Assembly: GCA_022842565.1 (NCBI GenBank)
Contig: JALHPH010000109.1
Location: 1 to 6,026 of the forward strand
Reading direction: 5' to 3'
Source: Fimbriimonadaceae bacterium
GTDB lineage: Bacteria; Armatimonadota; Fimbriimonadia; Fimbriimonadales; Fimbriimonadaceae
DNA length: 6,026 nucleotides
The translations under genes were made by a program, and so were the position numbers. The notes beneath the pieces are model-generated. The model was not told where the DNA came from and did no database searches. It worked only from the letters and a program-made list of their open reading frames with translations. Positions 1 through 6,015 of the stretch are shown here, piece after piece. Each line of letters begins with the position of its first letter. The first letter of the stretch is position 1.

Positions 1-945
1 GTTGTGGTGGCCAGCGACGCAAGCAAGAGCGACAAGTTTCGCTACGTGCTGGCACCGGTACTGCTGGCTTTTTTGGGTTTTGCGAGCGAAAGTGTCCCCC
101 GAGCCACGGAGAAGAAGACCTATGCGCTCGGGCAGATCGGCGAGGACTTGGCTTTTGGGAACCCGGGCACTGAGCCGATTCGCGTGGCCGCTGCGGTACG
201 CGAGCTCGTGGGGAGCGCGCTCTTGCAGCGCTCCGACGCCCTCATTTTGCCGGAGGGCATTGCCAAGAGCGGGAATTCCCTTCCGCCGACCACGCCGTTT
301 CCGCTTCCAATGCCCTTGCCGACGCTGTTCGGCGGTCAACGCGGCAGTGGCCCGGTGTATCAGAGCAGCTTCGTCACTGATGGTCAGAAGTGGGATTTTT
401 CAGACAAAACCCGGCTCGTGATCTTTGGCGAATTCGTGCCTTTTCGCGATCAGCTGCCCTTTTTGCGGAACTTCAACTTGCCAAGCGGCGACCTCGTGCC
501 CGCGAAGGATCTGAAGCTGGTCGAACTGGCTGGTGTGCCGACCGCGCCCGTGCTTTGCTTTGAGGCGATGTTTGCCGACATCCCCGTCCGGCAGGCTTCT
601 GCTGGCGCGCGGCTCGTCGCCGTGATGAGCATCGACGATTGGTTTGTAGGTACCCACATGATGGAGCAGCTTGCCAGCGCTTCCGCCTATCGCGCAGTGG
701 AATCGGGGCTTCCGCTGGTGCGGGTCGGCAGCCTAGGGACGACCGCCGCGTGGGATCATCGCGGGCGTCTGATTGCCATGGCCCCCTTGGGCAAGCGCAT
801 CGCACTGCGTGCAGAGGTCCAGGTGCCCAAGGAACCCCAAGACCGGCGATGGTTGTTCGGGTTTCCGATCATCGCGTGCTTGCTGACCTTCGGTCATCTT
901 TTTGCGCTCTTGGTGCAACGCAACAAACCTGTACGACGCAAGTAA
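1..945 (+). CDS. lnt: Apolipoprotein N-acyltransferase, C-terminal part (5' end outside window)
   Basis: Lnt transfers an acyl chain from a phospholipid to the N-terminal cysteine of lipoproteins, the last step of lipoprotein maturation, on the outer face of the inner membrane. The visible part is a nitrilase-like (carbon-nitrogen hydrolase) domain. Counting from the GTG at 4, the likely catalytic residues are E84 (in LILPEG), K135 (in DKTRLV) and C185 (in VLCFEA), with the E143 of FGEFVPF and E187 also conserved. The MSIDDWF segment (208-214) matches the ISNDAWF segment of E. coli Lnt. One hydrophobic helix (about 14-28) precedes the domain and one (about 283-304) follows it, as in Lnt. The usual family length is about 500 residues with several N-terminal membrane helices. 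Here the frame is open to base 1, so the missing part most likely lies upstream rather than being a real truncation. The GTG at 4 is unlikely to be the true start. The Pro-rich stretch at 94-107 is unusual. Confidence 0.85.
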   Translation, partial: VVVASDASKSDKFRYVLAPVLLAFLGFASESVPRATEKKTYALGQIGEDLAFGNPGTEPIRVAAAVRELVGSALLQRSDALILPEGIAKSGNSLPPTTPFPLPMPLPTLFGGQRGSGPVYQSSFVTDGQKWDFSDKTRLVIFGEFVPFRDQLPFLRNFNLPSGDLVPAKDLKLVELAGVPTAPVLCFEAMFADIPVRQASAGARLVAVMSIDDWFVGTHMMEQLASASAYRAVESGLPLVRVGSLGTTAAWDHRGRLIAMAPLGKRIALRAEVQVPKEPQDRRWLFGFPIIACLLTFGHLFALLVQRNKPVRRK

Positions 946-956
946 ACTGCAAGCTT

Positions 957-2489
957 ATGGGAATCCATCCCGTTCAAGAAATCGAGACGCTGATCCGCGC
1001 TCGCTACCCGATCCTGTACATCATCAGCAGCGAGGAGCGGCGGGTGGAACAGGCCATTGAGTCCATCGCCAAGACCCTTGGGCGGACCCTGCACACCTGG
1101 TCGATTTCGCGCGGGCTCCATCCAGAACTGCCGAGTAAGCCCCAAGACACCCGGCTACCTGGCGAGATCACCGTGCTGGCGCAGGTGTTGGATGCAAAAG
1201 AACGCCGCATCATCGTCCTGCGGGACTTCCACTTTTTCCTCACCGACCGCGCCGTCATCCGATTGCTACGTGACGTGGCCAACCGCATGCGCGGCGAGGC
1301 CATCACCGTCATCATTCTTTCGCCGGTTCTGAAGCTGCCGCCAGAGCTGGAGAAGGATATTACGGTTCTGAATTTCCCCCTGCCGACTGCCGCCGAGTTG
1401 GAAGCCAAACTTAATGACGTGATTCAGGCGATGCGCGGGCGCGAGGACGTGGACTTGGAACTGACTCCCGAAGAGCGCGAGCAGCTGATCCGAAGCGCAC
1501 AGGGGTTGACGCTTGACGAAGCCGAGAACTGCCTGGCCCGGAGTCTTGTCCAGCACCGTACTTTCCAGATCGACGTGATGCTGGAAGAAAAGAAGCAGAT
1601 CATTCAGAAGTCGGGAATGTTGGAGTTCTATCCGCCGATCGCCAAGCTGAGCGATGTGGGTGGCCACGAGCTGCTGAAGGAGTGGTTGCAGCAACGCGGC
1701 AGCGCCTTTACCGACAAGGCCCGCGCGTTTGGCTTGCCAGAGCCGAAGGGCGTGCTGCTCTTGGGCGTGCAGGGCACCGGAAAATCGCTGGTCGCAAAAG
1801 CTATTTCTGCGGCGTGGAACCTGCCCCTGCTCAAGCTTGATGTTGGACGAATTTTTGGCTCATTTGTAGGACAGAGCGAGGAGAACCTTCGTAAGGCGAT
1901 TGCGGTTGCCGAGTCAGTTGCGCCTTGCGTTCTTTGGATTGATGAACTGGAAAAAGGCTTCGGAGGCATGAGCGGGAGTTCGAGCGACAGCGGCACCAGC
2001 CAGCGCGTCTTCGCTACATTCCTCAGCTGGATGCAAGAGAAGACGAAGCCGGTTTTCTTGGTCGCAACAGCGAATGACGTGACCAAACTCCCGCCTGAGC
2101 TGCTCAGAAAAGGGCGCTTCGATGAGATCTTCTTCATTGACCTCCCGGACGGCCCCGAGCGATCCGACATCTTGGCGATTCACCTTCGCAAGCGAAAGCG
2201 AGACCCAGCCCAGTTCAATCTGAGGGGGCTCTCGGAGATCACCGCCGGGTTCAGCGGCGCGGAGCTAGAGCAGGTGGTGGTCGCGGCGCTGTTTAGTGCG
2301 TTTCACGCGGGTCGCGAACTCTCGCAAGCCGACCTGGAGCACGAGGGCCGGTCCCAAGTGCCGCTGAGCCGGATGATGAAAGAGGACATCGCATGGCTGC
2401 GCGATTGGGCGAAGCTGCGGACCCGGCCCAGCTCGCGCCACGACGAATTCGAGCAAGAGACCGCGCCTCTGCCGACCAACCCAGCCTAG
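957..2489 (+). CDS. Ycf46-like AAA+ ATPase
   Basis: This 510-residue protein is an AAA+ ATPase resembling the Ycf46 family of cyanobacteria, algal plastids and scattered bacteria. The family's molecular role is poorly defined; in cyanobacteria it has been linked to photosynthesis and carbon uptake, which need not apply here. Residues 1-225 form an N-terminal domain that looks like a degenerate ATPase fold, including [10 protein letters not shown] at 85-94. The active AAA module follows: Walker A GVQGTGKS (270-277), Walker B VLWIDE (325-330), sensor 1 at N373, candidate arginine fingers R384 and R387, and a sensor-2-region GFSGAELEQ (431-439). The GVQGTGKS form, with Q instead of the usual P, and WIDELEKGF are typical of Ycf46. 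No HExxH motif is present, so this is not an FtsH protease. The ATG at 957 was chosen because the frame upstream only shadows lnt. It lies 11 bases after lnt and has no clear Shine-Dalgarno, so coupled translation is likely. Confidence 0.85.
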   Translation: MGIHPVQEIETLIRARYPILYIISSEERRVEQAIESIAKTLGRTLHTWSISRGLHPELPSKPQDTRLPGEITVLAQVLDAKERRIIVLRDFHFFLTDRAVIRLLRDVANRMRGEAITVIILSPVLKLPPELEKDITVLNFPLPTAAELEAKLNDVIQAMRGREDVDLELTPEEREQLIRSAQGLTLDEAENCLARSLVQHRTFQIDVMLEEKKQIIQKSGMLEFYPPIAKLSDVGGHELLKEWLQQRGSAFTDKARAFGLPEPKGVLLLGVQGTGKSLVAKAISAAWNLPLLKLDVGRIFGSFVGQSEENLRKAIAVAESVAPCVLWIDELEKGFGGMSGSSSDSGTSQRVFATFLSWMQEKTKPVFLVATANDVTKLPPELLRKGRFDEIFFIDLPDGPERSDILAIHLRKRKRDPAQFNLRGLSEITAGFSGAELEQVVVAALFSAFHAGRELSQADLEHEGRSQVPLSRMMKEDIAWLRDWAKLRTRPSSRHDEFEQETAPLPTNPA

Positions 2490-3511
2490 CTGCCGTCTTC
2501 GCTGGGCTGCGGCCCAATCCAGCCCCATCGCCGGAAGAGCACCAGAAGCCCAATCCCGACCGTTAGCATGCCACCCAAAACAAGCGGATAGCCAAAGGGG
2601 TGGTTTAGTTCGGGCATGTTCCAGGGCGATTTTTCAGTGTTAAAGTTCATGCCGTAGATTCCGGCAATGAAACTGAGCGGGATGAAGATGGTGCTGATCA
2701 TCGTGAGCACCTTCATCACGTCGTTCAGACGGTTGCTCATGCTGCCCATGTAGAGGTCGGCGAGGTCGCCGCAGATTTCGCGGTTTGTTTCGGTAAGGTC
2801 AATGACCTGGACGACATGGTCGAAAGTGTCGCGGAAGTAGGGTCGGTTCTCATCGGTCAGTTGGCTGAGCTGATCGCGCGAGAGCGCGAGCAGCAGCTCG
2901 CGCTGCGGCCAAATCGACTTGCGGATCTGGAGCAGCTCTCCCTTTCGGTGGTGAATCCTGGCGATTTGGCTTCGTGCGGGTTGGGAGATGATGGCGTCCT
3001 CGACTTCGTCTAGGTCATCCCCGATGGCTTCCAGGATCGGGAAATACCCCTGGACAACTCCGTCGAGCATAAGATACAGGAGGTAATCGATCGCCTTGGT
3101 GCGAACTTTGTGGTCGCCAGCGCGGACCTTCGCGCGAAGTCGTTCAAGGCAGTCATTGGGCGTGTGCTGAATCGACAAAAGCATGCCGGGCAGCAACCAC
3201 ATGTAGTAGGGCTCGATGTGAAACTCCCCCTCCTCGACCGGCTCAGCCATCCGGGTGGTGACGAACAGGTTCTCGACAAAATCTTCGACTTTGGGTCGCT
3301 GATGAGGGTTGTTGAGATCGGCGAGGGCGAGACGGTGGAGGCCAAATCGATCCATCAGCTGATTCACATCAAGGGACGCGACATCGCCGGCGATATCCAG
3401 CCAAATGCAGGGGAATTTGCTTCGGTATCCCTGCACTTCTTCGAAAGACGTAACGGTGCCTTCAAAGTAGTCTTCCGGCCCATATGCCATCAGCCGCAAT
3501 TCAACAGTCAT
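2486..3511 (-). CDS. corA: CorA family magnesium/cobalt transport protein
   Basis: CorA proteins are homopentameric inner-membrane channels for Mg2+ (and Co2+ or Ni2+), gated by cytoplasmic metal binding. The 341-residue product has the standard layout: a cytoplasmic alpha/beta domain (1 to about 240, including LADLNNPHQRPKVEDF at 64-79), a long stalk helix, TM1 (about 268-285) ending in the signature GMNF (287-290), a short loop containing MPEL (299-302), TM2 (about 307-326) and a basic end. The segment NDVMKVLTMISTIFIPLSF (263-281) matches the pore helix of Thermotoga maritima CorA closely. The ATG at 3511 is chosen; a second ATG lies at 3490. The open frame extends to 3820, but that part is antisense to nadA and does not look like protein. 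The gene is divergent from nadA and convergent with the ATPase gene, whose stop codon it overlaps. No Mg2+-sensing leader can fit in the very short upstream region. Confidence 0.93.
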   Translation of the reverse strand: MTVELRLMAYGPEDYFEGTVTSFEEVQGYRSKFPCIWLDIAGDVASLDVNQLMDRFGLHRLALADLNNPHQRPKVEDFVENLFVTTRMAEPVEEGEFHIEPYYMWLLPGMLLSIQHTPNDCLERLRAKVRAGDHKVRTKAIDYLLYLMLDGVVQGYFPILEAIGDDLDEVEDAIISQPARSQIARIHHRKGELLQIRKSIWPQRELLLALSRDQLSQLTDENRPYFRDTFDHVVQVIDLTETNREICGDLADLYMGSMSNRLNDVMKVLTMISTIFIPLSFIAGIYGMNFNTEKSPWNMPELNHPFGYPLVLGGMLTVGIGLLVLFRRWGWIGPQPSEDGS

Positions 3512-3519
3512 GAAACAAC

Positions 3520-3548
3520 ATGATATGAGACGGGGTAGAACTAGGCAA
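3520..3548 (-). promoter_or_regulatory. Predicted sigma70-type promoter of corA, near-leaderless
   Basis: On the minus strand a -35-like TTGCCT (3548-3543, 4 of 6 consensus bases) and a -10-like TATCAT (3525-3520, 5 of 6) are separated by exactly 17 bases. Transcription would start near 3513, at most a few bases before the corA ATG at 3511, so the mRNA would be leaderless or nearly so. This agrees with the absence of any Shine-Dalgarno before that ATG. The -35 lies against the nadA start codon. Confidence 0.45.
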
Positions 3549-3550
3549 GG

Positions 3551-4642
3551 ATGTACCAAACCCCGTTGCCGCTCGAATACGCGTCGCTGGGCGAAGATGA
3601 GACGCGTGCTCGGATTCGCGCTGCCAAAGAGCGCCTGGGCGAGCGCGTGGTCATTCTGGGTCATCACTACCAGCGGGACGAGATCATTGAGCACGCCGAT
3701 TATCGAGGCGATAGTTACAAGCTCGCCAAAGATGCTGGGGCGCACGCGCAGGCCGAGTTCATCATCTTTTGCGGCGTCCACTTCATGGCCGAGAGCGCAG
3801 ACATTCTGACGCCCGACCACCAGCAGGTGATCCTTCCGAACTTAGCCGCCGGATGCAGCATGGCCGACATGGCCAACAACTTTCAGGTTCAGTCCTGTTG
3901 GAAGCAGTTGCAAGCCATCACGGATGTCAGCAAGATCATCCCGGTGACTTATATCAACAGCGCAGCGAACTTGAAGGCCTTCGTCGGCGAGCGTGGCGGG
4001 ACGGTGTGCACCAGCACCAATGCTCCCGCGGCCGTTCGCTGGGCACTGGCCCAAGGAGAGAAGGTCCTCTTCTTCCCCGACCAACACCTGGGCCGCAATA
4101 CTGGAGTGCGGTTGGGCTATGACCCCCTGGTCGATATGGTGCTATGGGATCCGTTCAAGCCGCTCGGCGGAAACACGGCGGAGGCCATTCAGCGCGCCAA
4201 CTTCATCCTTTGGAAGGGGCACTGCTCGGTGCACAAGCGGTTTACTGTGGAGCAAATTGAGAAGGCCCGCAGAACCTATCCGGGCGTGCGCGTGATTGTC
4301 CATCCCGAGTGCGAGCTGGAAGTGGTGCAAGCCTCTGACGAGAATGGCTCGACCGAGTACATTCTTCGGCAGGCCACCGAGGCTGCCTCCGGAAGTGTGT
4401 TGGCGATTGGGACCGAGATCAATCTCGTCAACCGCCTGGCCAAGGAGAATCCGGACAAAACAATTTTCTGCCTCGACCCGCAAATCTGCCCCTGTTCAAC
4501 AATGTATCGCATCCACCCGAGCTTTTTGCTTTGGATTCTGGAGGGGATTGAGGCGGGAGAGGTCCGCAATGTCGTACGCGTACCCGACAATATTGCTGAG
4601 CCTGCGCGTGTGGCTCTGCGTCAGATGTTAAAAGTTCTATGA
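3551..4642 (+). CDS. nadA: Quinolinate synthase A
   Basis: NadA condenses iminoaspartate (made by NadB) with dihydroxyacetone phosphate to give quinolinate, the precursor of NAD, using an oxygen-sensitive [4Fe-4S] cluster in the cytoplasm. The 363-residue product contains the family signatures ILGHHYQRDEI (35-45), GDSYKLA (53-59), FCGVHFMAE (73-81), AAGCSMADM (99-107), CTSTNA (153-158), FFPDQHLGRN (174-183), WKGHCSVH (221-228), HPEC (251-254) and ICPCSTMYRI (312-321). Cluster ligands are most likely C102, C225 and one of C313 or C315. The length and the C-P-C pair resemble the longer Bacillus-type NadA rather than the roughly 300-residue archaeal form. The ATG at 3551 follows AGGCAAGG, a weak and close ribosome-binding site. 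No nadB or nadC is visible nearby. The gene is divergent from corA and translationally coupled to the Nudix gene downstream. Confidence 0.96.
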   Translation: MYQTPLPLEYASLGEDETRARIRAAKERLGERVVILGHHYQRDEIIEHADYRGDSYKLAKDAGAHAQAEFIIFCGVHFMAESADILTPDHQQVILPNLAAGCSMADMANNFQVQSCWKQLQAITDVSKIIPVTYINSAANLKAFVGERGGTVCTSTNAPAAVRWALAQGEKVLFFPDQHLGRNTGVRLGYDPLVDMVLWDPFKPLGGNTAEAIQRANFILWKGHCSVHKRFTVEQIEKARRTYPGVRVIVHPECELEVVQASDENGSTEYILRQATEAASGSVLAIGTEINLVNRLAKENPDKTIFCLDPQICPCSTMYRIHPSFLLWILEGIEAGEVRNVVRVPDNIAEPARVALRQMLKVL

Positions 4643-5061
4643 ATCAGTTCCGTCAGCGAGTGGGGTGCTATGCGGTGATCACGCGTGGCCACGAAATCCT
4701 GTTGTGCCAGCTGGGCCGACGGGAGAGGGACGCTGGCGGCTGGACGCTCCCGGGCGGGGGAATGGATTTTGGCGAGTCGCCCCAGGCCACCGTCATTCGA
4801 GAGACCTTTGAAGAGACCGGCTACCGCGTGAAGCCCGGCGCAATTTTGGCTTCTTATGCCGAGGGAATCGTGCGTGGAAAGTTCCGGTTCCAGTCGGTGC
4901 AGATCGTCTACGACGCGGAGATAGTCTCAGGTGAGTTGCGCCATGAGCGGAACGGCTCGACGCAACAGGCTGTGTGGGTTCACCGAGAAGAGGCTGCCAA
5001 GCTCTCGGCCGTGCCGCTCGTGGTGCGGACCCTGGCGCAACTGGAAGCATTGGGCCGCTAA
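4639..5061 (+). CDS. Nudix hydrolase
   Basis: Nudix enzymes cleave nucleoside diphosphates linked to another moiety, using divalent metal held by the Nudix box. In this 140-residue single-domain protein the box spans 40-62 and fits G-x5-E-x7-R-E-x2-E-E-x-G: G40, E46, R54, E55, E58, E59, G61. A threonine (T56) takes the position usually filled by an aliphatic residue. The preceding GGWTLPGGG (33-41) is typical of small MutT-like members. The substrate cannot be read from the sequence; ADP-ribose, NADH, oxidised nucleotides or dihydroneopterin triphosphate are all possible. The start codon overlaps the nadA stop as ATGA, and there is no good Shine-Dalgarno of its own, so translation probably depends on ribosomes finishing nadA. 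The coupling weakly favours a role in pyridine-nucleotide metabolism, which is inference only. Confidence 0.93.
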   Translation: MNQFRQRVGCYAVITRGHEILLCQLGRRERDAGGWTLPGGGMDFGESPQATVIRETFEETGYRVKPGAILASYAEGIVRGKFRFQSVQIVYDAEIVSGELRHERNGSTQQAVWVHREEAAKLSAVPLVVRTLAQLEALGR

Positions 5062-5088
5062 AGGTCCTGGCTTTCGCGATACTTTACG

Positions 5089-5123
5089 TTCTCGTATGAA
5101 TTGTTGTGGCATAATTCTCGTAT
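5089..5123 (+). repeat. Pair of 9-base direct repeats flanking the -10 element
   Basis: TTCTCGTAT occurs at 5089-5097 and again, identical, at 5115-5123, a 26-base period. The second copy starts on the last base of the -10 hexamer and covers the predicted transcription start. An inverted pair, TATGAA (5095-5100) and TTCATA (5127-5132), overlaps the same interval. The arrangement could be an operator for a regulator of the Fe-S carrier gene. It does not resemble the IscR or Fur sites I know. Confidence 0.4.
5107..5115 (+). promoter_or_regulatory. Extended -10 promoter of the Fe-S carrier gene
   Basis: TGGCATAAT is an extended -10 element: TG, one base, then CATAAT, matching TATAAT at 5 of 6 positions. 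No convincing -35 lies 16-18 bases upstream (TTTACG at 5083-5088 is too far, with 21 bases between), which is tolerated by extended -10 promoters. Transcription would start near 5122, giving a leader of about 24 bases that includes the AGGA ribosome-binding site. It lies in the 84-base gap after the Nudix gene, so the Fe-S carrier probably has its own transcript. Confidence 0.5.
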
Positions 5124-5131
5124 AGGTTCAT

Positions 5132-5135
5132 AGGA
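5132..5135 (+). promoter_or_regulatory. Ribosome-binding site of the Fe-S carrier gene
   Basis: AGGA lies 10 bases before the ATG at 5146. It is the only Shine-Dalgarno-like sequence in the short leader and supports that start. Confidence 0.5.
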
Positions 5136-5145
5136 TCAAACAATT

Positions 5146-5529
5146 ATGTCGATTACCCTCACCCCGAAAGCTGCGTGCGAGCTCAAGGAGCTCATGACTG
5201 CGGAAGGCAAAATGGCCAGCGCTCTGCGCGTCTGGGTTGCCGGAGGCGGTTGCAGTGGTCTCTCCTACGGCATGGCGCTGGATGACGGCGAGCCAGAGAC
5301 GGGCGACCAAATTTTTGAGAACGAAGGCGTGAAGATTTATGTGGACCCGATGAGCCTCCAGTATATGGAGGGCGCGACGGTGGACTACATCGACGACTCC
5401 ATGGGCGGCGGATTCAAGATCGAGAATCCGAATGCGACTTCCTCGTGCGGTTGCGGCTCTTCCTTCAGCTCCGGCGAGGGTCAGGGCGGCGGCGGTGGTG
5501 GCTGCGGCAGCTGTTCTTCGCGCGGCTAA
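5146..5529 (+). CDS. A-type iron-sulfur cluster carrier (ErpA/IscA/HesB family) with Gly/Cys-rich tail
   Basis: A-type carriers are small cytoplasmic proteins that receive Fe-S clusters from the assembly scaffold and hand them to apo-enzymes. The three cluster-binding cysteines are present: C36 in AGGGCSGLSYG and C101/C103 in SSCGCGSSF. The core (1-107) is of normal length for the family. Most relatives stop shortly after this point, but here about 20 more residues follow: a glycine run (114-119) and then C120-G-S-C123, ending in SSRG. That tail adds a second possible metal- or thiol-binding CxxC. The ATG at 5146 has AGGA 10 bases upstream and a promoter before that. Whether it is ErpA-, IscA- or SufA-like cannot be settled without a tree, and no other Isc or Suf genes are in the window. 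nadA, which encodes a [4Fe-4S] enzyme, lies two genes upstream. Confidence 0.93.
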   Translation: MSITLTPKAACELKELMTAEGKMASALRVWVAGGGCSGLSYGMALDDGEPETGDQIFENEGVKIYVDPMSLQYMEGATVDYIDDSMGGGFKIENPNATSSCGCGSSFSSGEGQGGGGGGCGSCSSRG

Positions 5530-5555
5530 CTCTGAGCCGAAGCCCAAACAAAGAA

Positions 5556-5584
5556 AAGCCTCATGCATTCGGTGCATGAGGCTT
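5556..5584. terminator. Bidirectional intrinsic terminator
   Basis: A perfect 12-base-pair stem (5556-5567 with 5573-5584) closes a 5-base TTCGG loop. On the plus strand it is followed by the T-rich CTTTCCTTTTC. On the minus strand it is followed by CTTTTCTTTGTTT. It lies 26 bases after the Fe-S carrier stop and 23 bases beyond the stop of the opposing PilZ gene, so it can end both transcripts. Confidence 0.9.
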
Positions 5585-5607
5585 CTTTCCTTTTCTGAAA
5601 GCTGTTC

Positions 5608-5979
5608 TTAGACTGCCAATCGCTCCATGTCCGCCAGGAAGCGGTCGTGAATGTAGTTGACCAGGGCCACTCGCTGGTCCACCGTGTCGGGCAAAAAGCG
5701 TAGGCCAATGAAGTGCATCTTCTCTTCATCCATAGGCTTGGAATAGCGGACTTCAGCCGCAATCGAGATGTTCTCGTGCCCGGGCCAGGAAATCACGACA
5801 TGACATTTCTCGCCTGCCTCAAAGAGCGACTTCGTGCGCACTTGGAACCCACCCAGGCTGAGGTCTACCAAAATGCCTGGCTCCGGCGACTCTTCGCCCT
5901 CGCGCTGGAGCAGCGCGTACTCAAAGATTTCCCAACGTTTGTGTCGGCGGCCCTCGTTCGAACTCTTAAACCCACTCAT
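5608..5979 (-). CDS. PilZ domain protein
   Basis: PilZ domains bind the second messenger cyclic di-GMP and control motility, surface polysaccharide or other outputs through partner proteins. Counted from the ATG at 5979 the product has 123 residues. It carries the binding motif R-x3-R as RRHKR (11-15) and D-x-S-x2-G as DLSLGG (39-44), followed by IGLRF (91-95) near the end of the barrel. There is no second domain, signal peptide or membrane helix, so it is a stand-alone PilZ adaptor. The ATG at 5979 is preferred because AGGA (plus-strand 5989-5992) lies 9 bases upstream and because the motif begins soon after it. A GTG at 6009 would add ten residues (MAPDRLGHIR), and the frame stays open to the window edge, so a longer product is not excluded. 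The partner is unknown. Confidence 0.88.
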   Translation of the reverse strand: MSGFKSSNEGRRHKRWEIFEYALLQREGEESPEPGILVDLSLGGFQVRTKSLFEAGEKCHVVISWPGHENISIAAEVRYSKPMDEEKMHFIGLRFLPDTVDQRVALVNYIHDRFLADMERLAV

Positions 5980-6000
5980 TCGGATATGTCCTAGACGATC

Positions 6001-6015
6001 TGGGGCCACGCCCCA
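6001..6015. repeat. Small GC-rich inverted repeat upstream of the PilZ gene
   Basis: TGGGGC and GCCCCA pair perfectly around a 3-base loop. No T-tract follows on either strand within the window, so it is not a typical terminator. The alternative GTG start of the PilZ gene falls exactly in the loop. Confidence 0.4.

Noticed and set aside
639..956. In-frame extension of the ATPase reading frame back to 639
   Set aside because: It lies wholly within lnt in another frame, has low-complexity Arg/Ser/Ala-rich composition, and the Ycf46-like similarity begins at the ATG at 957.
1266..2183. Several 90-180-residue minus-strand open frames opposite the ATPase gene
   Set aside because: Composition is that of antisense shadows, with no recognisable motifs, and the plus-strand protein fully explains the region.
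957..2489. FtsH-like or proteasomal AAA protease
   Set aside because: There is no HExxH zinc-protease motif and no membrane helices; the Walker A variant GVQGTGKS and the N-terminal domain fit Ycf46.
2503..2516. TGGGC-TGCG-GCCCA hairpin as a terminator of the ATPase transcript
   Set aside because: The stem is only 5 bp, no T-tract follows on either strand, and it lies in corA coding sequence, so it may be chance.
3512..3820. N-terminal extension of corA by 103 residues
   Set aside because: The stretch is antisense to nadA and has no CorA-like features; normal CorA length is obtained from the ATG at 3511.
5062..5145. Riboswitch or small RNA upstream of the Fe-S carrier gene
   Set aside because: The predicted leader is only about 24 bases, and the 84-base gap has no stable extended pairing beyond the short repeats.
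5128..5577. 149-residue minus-strand open frame opposite the Fe-S carrier gene
   Set aside because: Ala/His/Arg-rich shadow of the carrier gene; its beginning even includes the terminator stem. No domain is recognisable.
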